Shown here: positions 45,364 to 54,746 of the stretch, one piece after another
How the letters are laid out: the number at the start of each line of letters is the position of its first letter
Numbering within the stretch: the stretch's first letter is position 1
Origin: Streptomyces sp. SCSIO 75703
GTDB taxonomy: Bacteria; Actinomycetota; Actinomycetes; Streptomycetales; Streptomycetaceae
Reading direction: 5' to 3'
DNA length: 64,000 nt
NCBI RefSeq assembly: GCF_036607905.1
Contig: NZ_CP144555.1
Location: 744,001-808,000, forward strand
Program-made: the position numbers and the translations under genes
The notes under the pieces: model-generated
What the model was told of the DNA's origin: nothing
Databases searched by the model: none
What the model saw: only the letters and a program-made list of their open reading frames with translations

Positions 45364-45425
45364 CTGGTTCAAGGCTTGTTGCTCCTCCCCCACTCCCTCC
45401 CCGAGCGCAAGGAGGAACCAGCACC

Positions 45426-48347
45426 ATGCACCCTCCCAGCAGGCCCGGACGCCGCGGCGCGCGGCTACTGTGGACGGCCGCCCTGGCGGCCCTGGCCCTT
45501 CCCCTGACCATGGTGGGCACGGGCACGACACCCGCCCGTGCCGCGGCACTCCAGTGCAGCGTGGACTACCACACCAACGACTGGGGCTCGGGTTTCACGG
45601 CGGACCTCACCCTGACCAACCGGGGCACCGACGCCATCGACGGCTGGACCCTCACCTACGCGTACACCGGCGACCAGACGCTGACCAGCGGCTGGAACGG
45701 CACCTGGTCCCAGTCCGGCCGGAACGTCACCGTGCGCAACGCGCCGTACAACGCGCGGATCGCGGCGGGCGAAGCCGTCACCGCCGGCGGCCAGTTCACC
45801 TACAGCGGCGTCAACACCGCCCCGGCCTCCTTCGCGGTCAACGGCACCCCGTGCACCGGCGCGCACCAGCCGCCGATCACCGTGCTGACCAGCCCGGAGC
45901 CGGGCGCCGTCTACTCCCGGGGCGAGGCGGTGCCGCTCGCCGCCACGGCGGCCGCCGCCGACAACGCCTCCATCACGAAGGTGGAGTTCTACGACGACAC
46001 CACCCTGCTGGGCACCGACACCAGCGCCCCCTTCACCCACACCGCCACCGGACTCGGGGTGGGCAGCCACTCGCTGGTGGCGAAGGCGTACGACAGCCTG
46101 GGGGCCTCCGCCACCTCCACCCCGGTCGGCATCACCGTCGCACCGGGCCCCGTCGTGGTCGCCTCGCCGGCCCAGCTCGGCGTCCGCCAGGGCACGTCGG
46201 GTACCTACGAGGTCCGGCTCTCGACCCGGCCGACGGCGAACGTGACGGTGACGACGGCCCGCGCGAGCGGCAACCCGGGCCTGTCGGTGTCCGGCGGCGC
46301 GAGCCTCACCTTCACCCCGGCGAACTGGTCCACCGCCCAGAAGGTGACCGTCACCGCCGCCACCTCGGGCACCGGCTCGGCGGTCTTCGAGTCCACCGCC
46401 CCGGGCCACGGCGAGGCCGCGGTCACCGTGACCCAGCTCGCCGCCTCGAAGAGCTACGACGCCCGCTTCCTGGAGCTGTACGGGAAGATCACCGACCCGG
46501 CGAACGGCTACTTCTCGCCCGAGGGCGTGCCGTACCACTCGGTGGAGACACTGATCGTCGAGGCGCCCGACCACGGCCACGAGACCACGTCGGAGGCGTA
46601 CAGCTACCTGCTGTGGCTCCAGGCCATGTACGGCAAGGTCAGCGGTGACTGGTCCGCGTTCAACAACGCCTGGTCGATCATGGAGAAGTACATGATCCCG
46701 ACCCACGCGGACCAGCCGGGCAACTCCTTCTACGACGCCTCCAAGCCGGCCACCTACGCCCCCGAGCTGGACACGCCGAACGAGTACCCGGCCGCGCTCG
46801 ACGGCACGGTGTCCGTGGGCCGGGACCCGATCGCGGCCGAGCTGAAGTCGGCGTACGGCACGGACGACGTGTACGGCATGCACTGGCTCCAGGACGTCGA
46901 CAACGTCTACGGCTACGGCAACTCGCCGGGCAAGTGCGAGGCCGGGCCCTCGGACACGGGCCCGTCGTACATCAACACCTTCCAGCGCGGCGCGCAGGAG
47001 TCCGTGTGGGAGACGGTGCCGCAGCCGACCTGCGACGCCTTCGTGTACGGCGGCAGGAACGGCTACCTGGACCTGTTCACCGGCGACTCCTCGTACGCCA
47101 GGCAGTGGAAGTTCACCAACGCCCCGGACGCCGACGCGCGGGCCGTGCAGGCCGCGTACTGGGCGGACATCTGGGCCAAGGAACAGGGCAAGGGCGCCGA
47201 GGTCTCCGGGACCGTCGCCAAGGCCGCCAAGATGGGTGACTACCTGCGCTACGCCATGTACGACAAGTACTTCAAGAAGGCCGGCGACTGCGTGGGGCCG
47301 GCGAGCTGCCCGGCGGGCTCCGGCAAGGACTCCTCGCACTACCTGCTCTCCTGGTACTACGCCTGGGGCGGAGCCACCGACCCCTCGGCGGGCTGGGCCT
47401 GGCGCATCGGCTCCAGCCACGCGCACGGCGGCTACCAGAACCCGCTGGCCGCCTACGCGCTGAGCACCCACGCCGACCTGAAACCCAAGTCGGCGACGGG
47501 CGCGGCGGACTGGGCGAAGTCGCTGGAGCGGCAGGTGGAGTTCTACCGCTGGCTGCAGTCCGCGGAGGGCGCCATCGCGGGCGGCGCGACCAACAGCTGG
47601 GCGGGCCGGTACGCGACGCCGCCGGCCGGCACGCCGACCTTCCACGGCATGTACTACGACGAGAAGCCCGTCTACCACGACCCGCCGTCCAACCAGTGGT
47701 TCGGCTTCCAGGCGTGGTCGATGGAGCGGGTCGCCGAGTACTACCGGCAGAGCGGCGACGCGAAGGCGAAGGCGGTCCTGGACAAGTGGGTCTCGTGGGC
47801 GCTGTCGGAGACCACCGTCAACCCGGACGGCACCTTCCGGTTCCCCTCGACGCTCCAGTGGTCGGGCCGCCCCGACACCTGGAACGCCGCCTCCCCCGGC
47901 GCCAACGCCTCCCTGCACGTCACCGTGGCCGACTACACGGACGACGTGGGCGTGGCCGCGGCGTACGCCAAGACCCTGACGTACTACGCCGACCGCTCCG
48001 GTGACGCGCGGGCCGCCTCGACGGCCAAGGCGCTGCTGGACGGCATGTGGGAGCACGACCAGGACGCGCTCGGCATCGCCGTCCCGGAGACCCGCGCCGA
48101 CTACCAGCGCTTCGACGACCCGGTGTACGTGCCGAACGGCTGGAGCGGCACGATGCCCAACGGCGACCGGATCGACGCGTCGTCGACCTTCGCGTCGATC
48201 CGCTCCTTCTACCGGGACGACCCGAACTGGTCGAAGATCGAGGGCTACCTCGCGGGCGGTGCCGCGCCCACGTTCACGTACCACCGGTTCTGGGCCCAGG
48301 CGGACATCGCCCTCGCCATGGGCTCGTACGCGGAGCTACTCGAATAG
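45426..48347 (+). CDS. Secreted GH48 cellobiohydrolase with CBM2
   Basis: A 973-residue reducing-end processive cellulase. A signal peptide (~1-39) is followed by CBM2 (~41-140: [20 protein letters not shown]), an Ig-like/Big_9 module (~145-240) and a beta-sandwich module (~245-335). The GH48 catalytic domain spans ~340-973. The catalytic-acid region is [20 protein letters not shown] (near residue 385), with [10 protein letters not shown] and [20 protein letters not shown] as family blocks. ATG 45426 follows AAGGAGG by nine bases; upstream in-frame codons fall on the CebR box. Together with GH6 this makes a synergistic exo-cellulase pair induced by cello-oligosaccharides. Confidence 0.96.
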   Translation: MHPPSRPGRRGARLLWTAALAALALPLTMVGTGTTPARAAALQCSVDYHTNDWGSGFTADLTLTNRGTDAIDGWTLTYAYTGDQTLTSGWNGTWSQSGRNVTVRNAPYNARIAAGEAVTAGGQFTYSGVNTAPASFAVNGTPCTGAHQPPITVLTSPEPGAVYSRGEAVPLAATAAAADNASITKVEFYDDTTLLGTDTSAPFTHTATGLGVGSHSLVAKAYDSLGASATSTPVGITVAPGPVVVASPAQLGVRQGTSGTYEVRLSTRPTANVTVTTARASGNPGLSVSGGASLTFTPANWSTAQKVTVTAATSGTGSAVFESTAPGHGEAAVTVTQLAASKSYDARFLELYGKITDPANGYFSPEGVPYHSVETLIVEAPDHGHETTSEAYSYLLWLQAMYGKVSGDWSAFNNAWSIMEKYMIPTHADQPGNSFYDASKPATYAPELDTPNEYPAALDGTVSVGRDPIAAELKSAYGTDDVYGMHWLQDVDNVYGYGNSPGKCEAGPSDTGPSYINTFQRGAQESVWETVPQPTCDAFVYGGRNGYLDLFTGDSSYARQWKFTNAPDADARAVQAAYWADIWAKEQGKGAEVSGTVAKAAKMGDYLRYAMYDKYFKKAGDCVGPASCPAGSGKDSSHYLLSWYYAWGGATDPSAGWAWRIGSSHAHGGYQNPLAAYALSTHADLKPKSATGAADWAKSLERQVEFYRWLQSAEGAIAGGATNSWAGRYATPPAGTPTFHGMYYDEKPVYHDPPSNQWFGFQAWSMERVAEYYRQSGDAKAKAVLDKWVSWALSETTVNPDGTFRFPSTLQWSGRPDTWNAASPGANASLHVTVADYTDDVGVAAAYAKTLTYYADRSGDARAASTAKALLDGMWEHDQDALGIAVPETRADYQRFDDPVYVPNGWSGTMPNGDRIDASSTFASIRSFYRDDPNWSKIEGYLAGGAAPTFTYHRFWAQADIALAMGSYAELLE

Positions 48348-48369
48348 CCCCCGCTCTCCGCGTACCGGG

Positions 48370-48402
48370 CCGGGCGGCCCCTCCCGCAGTGGGGCCGCCC
48401 GG
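48370..48402 (+). terminator. Terminator after the GH48 gene
   Basis: A perfect 12-bp stem CCGGGCGGCCCC (48370-48381) against GGGGCCGCCCGG (48391-48402) with a 9-base loop, followed by TCTTCG, 23 bases past the stop. Confidence 0.85.
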
Positions 48403-48649
48403 TCTTCGCGCGTCCCCCTCCCGGCCCGGAGGAGGCCCCCGCCGTGCGCGTCCCCTCCCCGCGTCCACGCCTCACCCGGGTGCCGACCGCCCGCGTCCGT
48501 CCCCTCTGCCACCCGGCCTCGCGCCGGGACCGGCCTCCCGCAGCACTCGCAACAGGCCCGGCGCCTCCGTGGGCAGGGGCAACCGCGGCGGCCGGCCCAG
48601 CCGTCGGCGTCTCGTGTCTCGTCGGCGCTCGTCACGTGCCGCGCGGTGA

Positions 48650-48696
48650 GCAGGGTGTCCAGGTCGCCTGTCACCGAACGATCCTGGACACCCTGC
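48650..48696. repeat. 14-bp inverted repeat in the gap after GH48
   Basis: GCAGGGTGTCCAGG (48650-48663) and CCTGGACACCCTGC (48683-48696) are perfect inverted copies around a 19-base spacer. They lie in the 490-base gap between the GH48 and the monooxygenase-like genes, well past the GH48 terminator. The gap contains no other supportable gene. It could be a transcript end or the trace of a mobile element. Confidence 0.8.
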
Positions 48697-48790
48697 CCGC
48701 GTTCCCGGACCCACCATCGGCATGGTGATTCACGCGTCCCGCGGGCCCGCACTGCCGATCCGACACCGGGGAGAAGGGCTCGGGAGCCTA

Positions 48791-48818
48791 CGACTCGCGT
48801 CTGAAGACGTACGAGTCG
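48791..48818 (-). terminator. Hairpin terminator after the ABM-domain gene
   Basis: CGACTCG-CGTCT (48791-48802) pairs with AGACG-(TA)-CGAGTCG (48805-48818) with a 2-base bulge and a very tight loop, 21 bases past the stop of the minus-strand gene. Confidence 0.6.
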
Positions 48819-48838
48819 CGGGCGTTCCCCACTCGCGC

Positions 48839-49468
48839 TCAGAATTCGGCGACAACCCGGAAGAGTGCGGGATGGGCGACGGCGAAGTCAGGGGAAGCGG
48901 ACAACGGCTGCTGGAAGCGGGGGTCGTTGACTGCCGTGCGCCATGCTTCGGGGCTGTCCCAGTGCGCGATGCCGACCAGTTGGAAGCGCGTGTCCGGGGC
49001 CACCGCGCGGTGCAGTCGGTCGTCCCGGAAACCGGGCGCCTTGCTCATCAGCTCGGCCCGGCCGAGCCAGTGCGGCAGGAAGTCATCGATCCGCTCGGCG
49101 GGCACCTCGAAGGCGTTCACGAAGGTGATTCCCGGTCCTCCGCCCGAACCGTTCCTCTCCGTGCGGAATGCGGCTGCCACCTGATACCAGCCGCCGTGCA
49201 CGGTGGCATAGCCGGCCGCGGTGGCCGCCGACGCGGTGAAGGCGGGATGGGCCAGCGCCTCGTCCCGGGCTTCGACGCTGTCCCAGTGCGCCACATTGAC
49301 CAGACCGAGCCGGGACTCCGGGTGCAGTCCGCGGTGTAGCCGCGCATCCCTGAAACCGGGGGCGGTGTGGATGAGCCCGACGCGCTCGCGCCAGCGTGCG
49401 AGGGACTCGTCGATCCGGTCCTCGGGCACTTCCCACGCGTCGATCAGGGTGATTCCGTCGTCAGTCAC
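48839..49468 (-). CDS. Tandem antibiotic-biosynthesis-monooxygenase (ABM)-like domain protein
   Basis: A ~209-residue protein made of two repeats of a dimeric alpha/beta-barrel (ABM/DUF) fold. The two copies correspond at GITLIDAWEVPEDRIDESLA and GITFVNAFEVPAERIDDFLP, HTAPGFRDARLHRGL and SKAPGFRDDRLHRAV, and VNVAHWDSVEARDEA and VGIAHWDSPEAWRTA. It is an internal duplication giving a pseudo-dimer. Whether it is an oxygenase, a haem-degrading or only a ligand-binding protein cannot be told. The start is uncertain: GTG 49468 is used, with TTG 49489 as the alternative; neither has a strong ribosome site. Confidence 0.75.
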   Translation of the reverse strand: MTDDGITLIDAWEVPEDRIDESLARWRERVGLIHTAPGFRDARLHRGLHPESRLGLVNVAHWDSVEARDEALAHPAFTASAATAAGYATVHGGWYQVAAAFRTERNGSGGGPGITFVNAFEVPAERIDDFLPHWLGRAELMSKAPGFRDDRLHRAVAPDTRFQLVGIAHWDSPEAWRTAVNDPRFQQPLSASPDFAVAHPALFRVVAEF

Positions 49469-49790
49469 CGCACCATCGTCAAACCTCAACCACGCTTCAC
49501 GTCAAGCGGACCCGAGCACGCCGGCCGACTGACGACGCAACTCTTCCAGGGCCCCGTCTGCGTCCGGTGGGGCTGCCTCGCCACCGGCCAACCCGCCACC
49601 GGTCCCTGATTGCCGACGACCACTGAACGTCAGCAAACACTCGGCCGCCGCCGACGGGGCCTCATATGTGAGATGGCGACGCGGTGTTCGCCGGTCCGTC
49701 GCCGCCTCTGTTCGTCCGTTCGTCTCCCGCTTTGTCCCCCCGGGGACTACGCTGGGTGGCTTCACCGCAGCGTCACCCGGGGGGATTTCC
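49469..49790. other. Gene-free divergent region
   Basis: The 322 bases between the ABM-like gene and the PASTA lipoprotein gene hold the two divergent promoters. I see no gene and no clear operator apart from short GCCACCGG(T/C) words near 49580-49600. Confidence 0.5.
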
Positions 49791-50435
49791 ATGCGTGTCC
49801 GTGTGCCGGCCGTCATGCGTGTCCGTGTGCCGGCCGTCGTCGCTTCGGCGGTCCTGGCCGGCTGTCTCACCGCCTGCGAGCCCGACGGGGGCGCGGGTCC
49901 CGCGGGCTCCCCCGCCGTGTCCCGGCCGGCTGACGACAAACTGGCCACCGAGGCCCCGGCGGCCGTGCCCGACGTGGTCGGCATGGGGCTCCAGTCGGCC
50001 CAGGACACCGCCCAGGAGGCCGGATTCCACGTGCTGACCTCGCACGACGCCCTGGGCCGGGACCGGATGCAGGTCCTCGACCGCAACTGGAAGGTGTGCG
50101 GCCAGAGCGTGGCCGCCGGGCGGAGCGTGCCGACCGACACCCCGCTCGACTTCGGCGCGGTGAAGCTGGAGGAGTCCTGCCCCGCCAAGGAGCGCCCCTC
50201 CCCCGACACGGCGGACGGCAGGATGCCCGACTTCACGGGCGGGTCGGTCAAGGCCGCCCGCGCGGCGCTGGACAGCGCCACCTCGCTCACCGTCGAGGAC
50301 GTCTCCGGGCAGGGCCGCTGGGTGCTGGTGGAGAGCAACTGGCGGGTGTGCGCGCAGGATCCGGCGGCAGGCACCGAGATCAAGGGCCGTCCCGTCGAAC
50401 TGCGGGCGGTCAAGTACGGCGAGTCCTGCCCCTGA
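49791..50435 (+). CDS. PASTA-domain lipoprotein with a duplicated signal head
   Basis: A 214-residue exported protein. The lipoprotein signal ends in overlapping lipoboxes LAGC (Cys25) and LTAC (Cys29). Two PASTA-type repeats follow: VPDVVGMGLQSAQDTAQEAG with NWKVCGQSVAAG and ESCP, and MPDFTGGSVKAARAALDSAT with NWRVCAQDPAAG and ESCP; each has a Cys pair that may form a disulfide. The first 24 bases (MRVRVPAV) are exactly duplicated, so there are two in-frame ATGs (49791, 49815). The first follows GGGGGGA and is taken as the start. The protein may sense cell-wall muropeptides or be structural. Confidence 0.85.
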   Translation: MRVRVPAVMRVRVPAVVASAVLAGCLTACEPDGGAGPAGSPAVSRPADDKLATEAPAAVPDVVGMGLQSAQDTAQEAGFHVLTSHDALGRDRMQVLDRNWKVCGQSVAAGRSVPTDTPLDFGAVKLEESCPAKERPSPDTADGRMPDFTGGSVKAARAALDSATSLTVEDVSGQGRWVLVESNWRVCAQDPAAGTEIKGRPVELRAVKYGESCP

Positions 50436-50470
50436 GCGGCCCCGGGGCCCCGGCGGCGGCACGGACCGCG

Positions 50471-51241
50471 TCAGGGGGGCGGGGCCGACGGCGTGGGGAC
50501 CGCCGGGGCCTTCGTGAAGGCCCGCAGGGTGAAGACGGGGTCGCGACGGGGCCGGTCCTGGTCGGGCAGGGCGGCGAGCCGTTCGGCGAAACGGTCGGCG
50601 AGCGCGCTGCCCGGCGGCAGCGTGCCGAACCAGCCGCGGCGCAGGTCGGCCACCGTACGGCGGGGGGAGCGGCCCTGGCCGAGGCCGGTGAAGCGGGCCT
50701 CGCCCGCCGGCAGCAGCCCGTGGGCGCGGGCGTGCGCCTCGACCTGGACGGCGGTGTCGTAGACGGCGGCCGGCGGACGGGCGGCGAGCACGGCGTCGAT
50801 GTCGCTGCCCACGTTGTGCGCGGCGCCCTTGTCGACCGTGGTGACCCAGACTCCGCCGGGGCGCAGCACGCGGGCGCACTCGGCCACGATGGCGCGGGTG
50901 GCGCGGGCGCTGCCGGCCAGGTGGAGCAGCCAGACGCTGGTGACGGCGTCGAACTCCGCGTCCCGGAACGGCAGCCGGGCCGCGTCGGCGCGGACGACGG
51001 CGCCCGGGAGTCGGGCGGCGGCGCGGCCGGCCATGGCGACGGACCGGTCGACGCCGGTCACCCGGGGCGCCCCGGGGCCCGCGGCGAGCCGGCGGGTGAC
51101 GATGCCGGTGCCGCAGCCGACGTCGAGCAGGGTGCGCGGCCGGGGCAGCAGGCTCAGGACGGCGCGTGCGGCGGCCTCGGCGCGGGGCTCTCCGCCGCGC
51201 CAGGCGTCGTAGCCTTCGGCTTCCTGGTCGTAGTCGAGCAC
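50471..51241 (-). CDS. Class I SAM-dependent methyltransferase
   Basis: A ~256-residue Methyltransf_11-type enzyme: motif I LLDVGCGTGIVTRRLA, VTGVDRSVAMAGRAAARLPG, LPFRDAEFDAVTSVWLLHL and VLRPGGVWVTTVDKG. GTG 51241 is used. Homologues I recall begin with a residue pattern M-TDVLDYD, and here the corresponding codon is CTG at 51253, so a CTG start is conceivable. It follows the pterin dehydratase gene by only five bases and is probably co-transcribed with it. Confidence 0.82.
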   Translation of the reverse strand: MLDYDQEAEGYDAWRGGEPRAEAAARAVLSLLPRPRTLLDVGCGTGIVTRRLAAGPGAPRVTGVDRSVAMAGRAAARLPGAVVRADAARLPFRDAEFDAVTSVWLLHLAGSARATRAIVAECARVLRPGGVWVTTVDKGAAHNVGSDIDAVLAARPPAAVYDTAVQVEAHARAHGLLPAGEARFTGLGQGRSPRRTVADLRRGWFGTLPPGSALADRFAERLAALPDQDRPRRDPVFTLRAFTKAPAVPTPSAPPP

Positions 51242-51246
51242 ATCCG

Positions 51247-51552
51247 TCAGTGTGCCCCGTGACCGGGTGCCAGGTCCCGTACTCGGCGGGCCAGCTCGAT
51301 GTCCTTCTCGGTGAGGGCGCCGCCCGCGCTGTGGGTGGAGACGGCCAGGGAGACCGTGTCGTAGCCGAGGGTCAGCTCGGAGTGGTGGTTCAGCTCCTCC
51401 TGCACCTGGGCGATGTGCACGGTCATGGCGGTGGCCGCGAAGTGGGAGGCGAGCCGGTAGGAGCGGGTGAGCCGGCCGCCGTCGGCGGACCAGCCCGGCA
51501 GCTCGGCGAGGCGTTCCTCCAGGCGCTGCGGCGAGAGCGGTTCGACGGGCAT
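51247..51552 (-). CDS. 4a-hydroxytetrahydrobiopterin (pterin-4a-carbinolamine) dehydratase
   Basis: A 101-residue PCD/PhhB-family protein. It has the active-site His pair and the distal His: His56 and His57 in VQEELNHHSELTL and His74 in AVSTHSAGG, with TEKDIELARRV near the end. It would dehydrate 4a-hydroxy-tetrahydropterin for recycling, though no pterin-dependent hydroxylase is in the window; some PCD-like proteins have other roles. ATG 51552 has a GAGGAG site. Confidence 0.9.
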   Translation of the reverse strand: MPVEPLSPQRLEERLAELPGWSADGGRLTRSYRLASHFAATAMTVHIAQVQEELNHHSELTLGYDTVSLAVSTHSAGGALTEKDIELARRVRDLAPGHGAH

Positions 51553-51688
51553 GGGCGGCGCTCCTCGTCTGCGGGGTGGGGGTGACGCGGGGCGGGGCGG
51601 CCCCGTGTGCCCACCCTGCCACAGCGGGGCCGCGGGGGCCCCGCGGGCGGGCGGCGTCCGGGTGGGGCCGTCGACTACCGTTCCGGCC

Positions 51689-52528
51689 ATGACCTCACTC
51701 GCGTCCGGTGACGCCCGGCCCGCCGCCCCGGGGGTGGGTCCGCTGCTGCGGGCCTGGCGGAAGCGGCGGCGGGTCAGCCAACTGGAGCTGGCGCTGCGGG
51801 CCGGTTCCTCCGCCCGGCACATCAGCTTCGTGGAGACCGGCCGGTCGCGGCCCAGCGAGGCGATGGTGCTGCGGCTGGCGGAGCATCTGGAGGTGCCGAT
51901 GCGCGAGCGCAACGCGCTGCTGCTCGCGGCCGGGTACGCCCCGCGCTTCGCGCGTACCCCGCTGGACGATCCGGCGCTGGACGGGCTGCGCTCGGGCATG
52001 GAGCGGCTGCTGCGCGGCTACGAGCCGTACCCGGCGCTGGTGGTGGACGCGGAGTACCGGGTGCTGGCCGTCAACCGGGGCGTGGGGATGCTGCTGGAGG
52101 GCGTCGCGGAGCACCTGCTGGCGGCGCCGAACGCGATGCGGCTGGCGCTGCATCCGCGGGGGCTGGCGCCGCGCATCCGCAACCTCCCCGAGTGGCGGGC
52201 GCACCTGCTGGCGCAGATGGAGCGGCAGGCCGCGCTGCTGCGCTCGCGCCCGCTGCGGGAGCTGTACGACGAGGTGGCGGCCTACCCGGCGCCGGATCCG
52301 GCGCCGTACGGGCCCGGCGAGACCCCTGCGGCCGGGGAACCGGAGGTGCCGGCGGTGCCCTTCGCGCTGCCGCTGCGGATCGCGCACGGCGGGCGCGCCC
52401 TGTCCTTCGTGTCGTCCGTCTCCACGTTCAACACGCCGATGGACATGACGGTCGCCGAGCTGGCCATCGAGGCGCTGCTGCCGGCCGATCCGGCCACCGC
52501 CGCCCATCTGCGCGCGCTGGAGGACTGA
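51689..52528 (+). CDS. XRE-family regulator with MmyB-like ligand domain
   Basis: A 279-residue regulator: XRE helix-turn-helix at ~18-75 (LLRAWRKRRRVSQLELALRA, ARHISFVETGRSRPSEAMVL) and the PAS-like MmyB C-terminal domain at ~100-275 (MERLLRGYEPYPALVVDAEY, RVLAVNRGVG, STFNTPMDMTVAELAIEALL). MmyB-type regulators are thought to bind fatty-acid-like ligands and often control neighbouring dehydrogenases; none is adjacent here. It is divergent from the PCD gene. Confidence 0.88.
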   Translation: MTSLASGDARPAAPGVGPLLRAWRKRRRVSQLELALRAGSSARHISFVETGRSRPSEAMVLRLAEHLEVPMRERNALLLAAGYAPRFARTPLDDPALDGLRSGMERLLRGYEPYPALVVDAEYRVLAVNRGVGMLLEGVAEHLLAAPNAMRLALHPRGLAPRIRNLPEWRAHLLAQMERQAALLRSRPLRELYDEVAAYPAPDPAPYGPGETPAAGEPEVPAVPFALPLRIAHGGRALSFVSSVSTFNTPMDMTVAELAIEALLPADPATAAHLRALED

Positions 52529-52625
52529 TGTCCCGTCCGTCCCGGTTCCGTCGTCCCGTCGCTGTCCTCCCCACGCGGAACATGGCACACTGCCGACGGA
52601 CTTGGGCACGTTGGGGAGGCGTGGC

Positions 52626-53489
52626 GTGAGTGAGCGGCGGGCCGCACCCACGGTGGGCCAGGTGGTGCTGGGCAGACGGCTCCAGGAGCTGCGCGAACGG
52701 GCCGGCATGCGCCGCGAGGAGGCCGCGAAGGTGCTCCGGGTGGCCGCGGCGACGGTGCGGCGGATGGAGATGGCCGAGGTCGCCCTGAAGATTCCGTACG
52801 TGCAGGTGCTGCTGACGGCGTACGGCGTGCCGGAGGACGAGGTCGGGGCCTTCGTGAAGCTGGCCGAGGACGCCAACCGGCCCGGCTGGTGGCAGCGCTA
52901 CCACGACGTGCTGCCCGAGTGGTTCAGCCTGTACGTGAGCCTGGAGGGCGCCGCCCGGATCATCCGCTCCTACGAACCGCATTTCGTGCCCGGACTGCTC
53001 CAGACGGAGGAGTACGCGCGGGCGGTGCTGGAGAGCGGCACCATCGGCAACGTGGGCGAGGAGACCGTCGAGCGGCACGTGGCGCTGCGGATGGAGCGCC
53101 AGCGGCTGCTGGAGCGGTCCGACCCGCCCCACCTGTGGGTGGTGATGGACGAGACGGTGCTGCGCCGCCCGGTCAGCATCGACGGCTCCGTGATGCGCGG
53201 GCAGCTCGACAAGCTGCTGGAGTTCTCCTCGCGGCACCGGGTGACGCTCCAGGTCGCCGAGTTCGAGGACGGCCCGCACCCGGGGACGTACGCGCCCTTC
53301 ACGCTCTTCCGGTTCGCCCAGCCGGAACTGCCCGACCTGGTCTTCACCGAGTACCTGTCCGGCGCGCTGTACCTGGACTCCCGCACGGAGGTCTCGGCGC
53401 ACCTGGAGGTGCTGGACCACATGACGGCACGGGCCGCCTCGGCCCAGCGGACCGAGAAGCTCCTCGGCGAGTACCGCGACCGCTACTGA
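52626..53489 (+). CDS. XRE-family regulator with DUF5753 domain
   Basis: A 287-residue protein of the large Streptomyces XRE/DUF5753 class: helix-turn-helix at ~12-70 (GRRLQELRERAGMRREEAAK) and the DUF5753 domain from ~95 (YEPHFVPGLLQTEEYARAVL, WVVMDETVLRRPVSIDGSVM, GTYAPFTLFRFAQPELPDLV). GTG 52626 follows GGGGAGG by six bases. Such regulators are usually coupled to a small DUF397 gene. None follows here; the next sequence is the collapsed nitrate-reductase operon, so a partner may have been lost or never present. Confidence 0.9.
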   Translation: MSERRAAPTVGQVVLGRRLQELRERAGMRREEAAKVLRVAAATVRRMEMAEVALKIPYVQVLLTAYGVPEDEVGAFVKLAEDANRPGWWQRYHDVLPEWFSLYVSLEGAARIIRSYEPHFVPGLLQTEEYARAVLESGTIGNVGEETVERHVALRMERQRLLERSDPPHLWVVMDETVLRRPVSIDGSVMRGQLDKLLEFSSRHRVTLQVAEFEDGPHPGTYAPFTLFRFAQPELPDLVFTEYLSGALYLDSRTEVSAHLEVLDHMTARAASAQRTEKLLGEYRDRY

Positions 53490-53611
53490 CCGCTCGGCCG
53501 CCGCGCCCCCGCCCGGCCGCTCCCGCCCCCTGACCCGTACGGGCCCCGCGGGCGGGTGCGGTTCCGCCCCCGCCCCTAGGTTCGGGGTTCAGGGCGACCG
53601 AGGGAGCACTC

Positions 53612-54252
53612 GTGACGGACACGCGGACACCGCCCGCCGAGCCGGGCGCGGCCCTGCTGCGGGCGGGGCGGTTCTTCCGGTCCGTCACGGCCTCGCCCGA
53701 CCTGCACAGCATCGGTCTGGCCGGCGGCCGGGAGGCGGACACCTTCTACCGGGACCGCTGGAGCCACGACAAGGTCGTCACCTCCACGCACGGCGTCAAC
53801 TGCACCGGCTCCTGCCGCTGGCAGGTGTACGTCAAGGACGGGATCATCACGTGGGAGGCGCAGGCCACCGACTACCCGTCGGTCGGCCCGGACCGCCCCG
53901 AGTACGAGCCGCGCGGCTGCCCCCGGGGCGCGGCGTTCTCCTGGTACACCTACTCGCCCACCCGGGTGCGCTACCCCTACGTGCGCGGAGTGCTGCTGGA
54001 GATGTACCGGGAGGCCCGGGAACGGCTGGCGACCCGGTGCTGGTCCCGACGGCGGCCGTCGGCGACGCGCGGCGGCTGGAGGAGTCGGCGCCGCCGGACA
54101 CGTGCGGCCTGGACCACGAGGGCGGGCCCGGTATGGGCGACGGTCCGTTCGGCGTGGACTCGGGGCGCCGCCGGCTGCCGCTGGTGCCGGTGGAGAACTT
54201 CCACGTGCTGCGCCGCCGGCAGGCCGCCGACGACGAGAGGGAGGTGCCATGA
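53612..54252 (+). pseudogene. narG'-'narH fusion relic (nitrate reductase alpha/beta)
   Basis: The GTG start and first ~140 codons of narG are intact, including all FS0 iron-sulfur ligands (HGVNCTGSC and RGCPRGAAF). At 54030-54048 the sequence loses one base and jumps directly to the 3' end of narH ([19 protein letters not shown], then [20 protein letters not shown] and [11 protein letters not shown]), which ends at 54252. About 1,100 codons of narG and over 400 of narH are missing, and the joint is out of frame. It cannot make a nitrate reductase. A peptide of the narG N-terminus could still be translated. Confidence 0.85.
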
Positions 54253-54746
54253 CCGGGAGTCTCGACGTGCTCTACCAGGCGGCCGCGCTCTGCCTCACCT
54301 ATCCCGACGAGGACTTCCGCGCCCGGCTGCCGCTGCTGCGCGAGGCCGCTCCGCAACTGCGGGGGTTCACCGAGCACGCGGCGCGCGCCGCGCCGGAGGA
54401 GCTGCGGGCGCACTACGTGGAGGTCTTCGACTTCAGGAACCGGCACAGCCTCTACCTGAGCTGGTGGACCGACGGCGACACCCGGCGGCGCGGCATGTCG
54501 CTGGTGCGTTTCAAGGAGCTGTACCGCGCCCACGGCCTGGAGTTCACCGGCGAGGAGCTGCCCGACTTCCTGCCGGCGGTACTGGAGTTCACCGCCCGCA
54601 CCGGCGAACGCGGCCCGCTCGTCGAGCACCGCGACGCTCTGGAGCGGCTCCGCACCCGGCTCGCCGCCGCCGGAACGCCCTACGCGCGCGTCCTGGACGC
54701 CGTGTGCGCGACCCTGCCGCCCGCCTCCCCGGGAGCCGACGCGTGA
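54249..54746 (+). CDS. narJ: NarJ-like nitrate reductase assembly chaperone (orphan)
   Basis: A 165-residue NarJ/DMSO-reductase-maturation-type (TorD-like helical) chaperone: [60 protein letters not shown] and [16 protein letters not shown]. It looks complete and in frame. Its ATG overlaps the narH stop and its TGA overlaps the narI GTG, the original operon spacing. The chaperone normally inserts molybdenum cofactor into NarG and docks NarGH on NarI, but all its clients here are destroyed. It is either a recently orphaned gene or serves a nitrate reductase elsewhere in the genome. Confidence 0.88.
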   Translation: MTGSLDVLYQAAALCLTYPDEDFRARLPLLREAAPQLRGFTEHAARAAPEELRAHYVEVFDFRNRHSLYLSWWTDGDTRRRGMSLVRFKELYRAHGLEFTGEELPDFLPAVLEFTARTGERGPLVEHRDALERLRTRLAAAGTPYARVLDAVCATLPPASPGADA

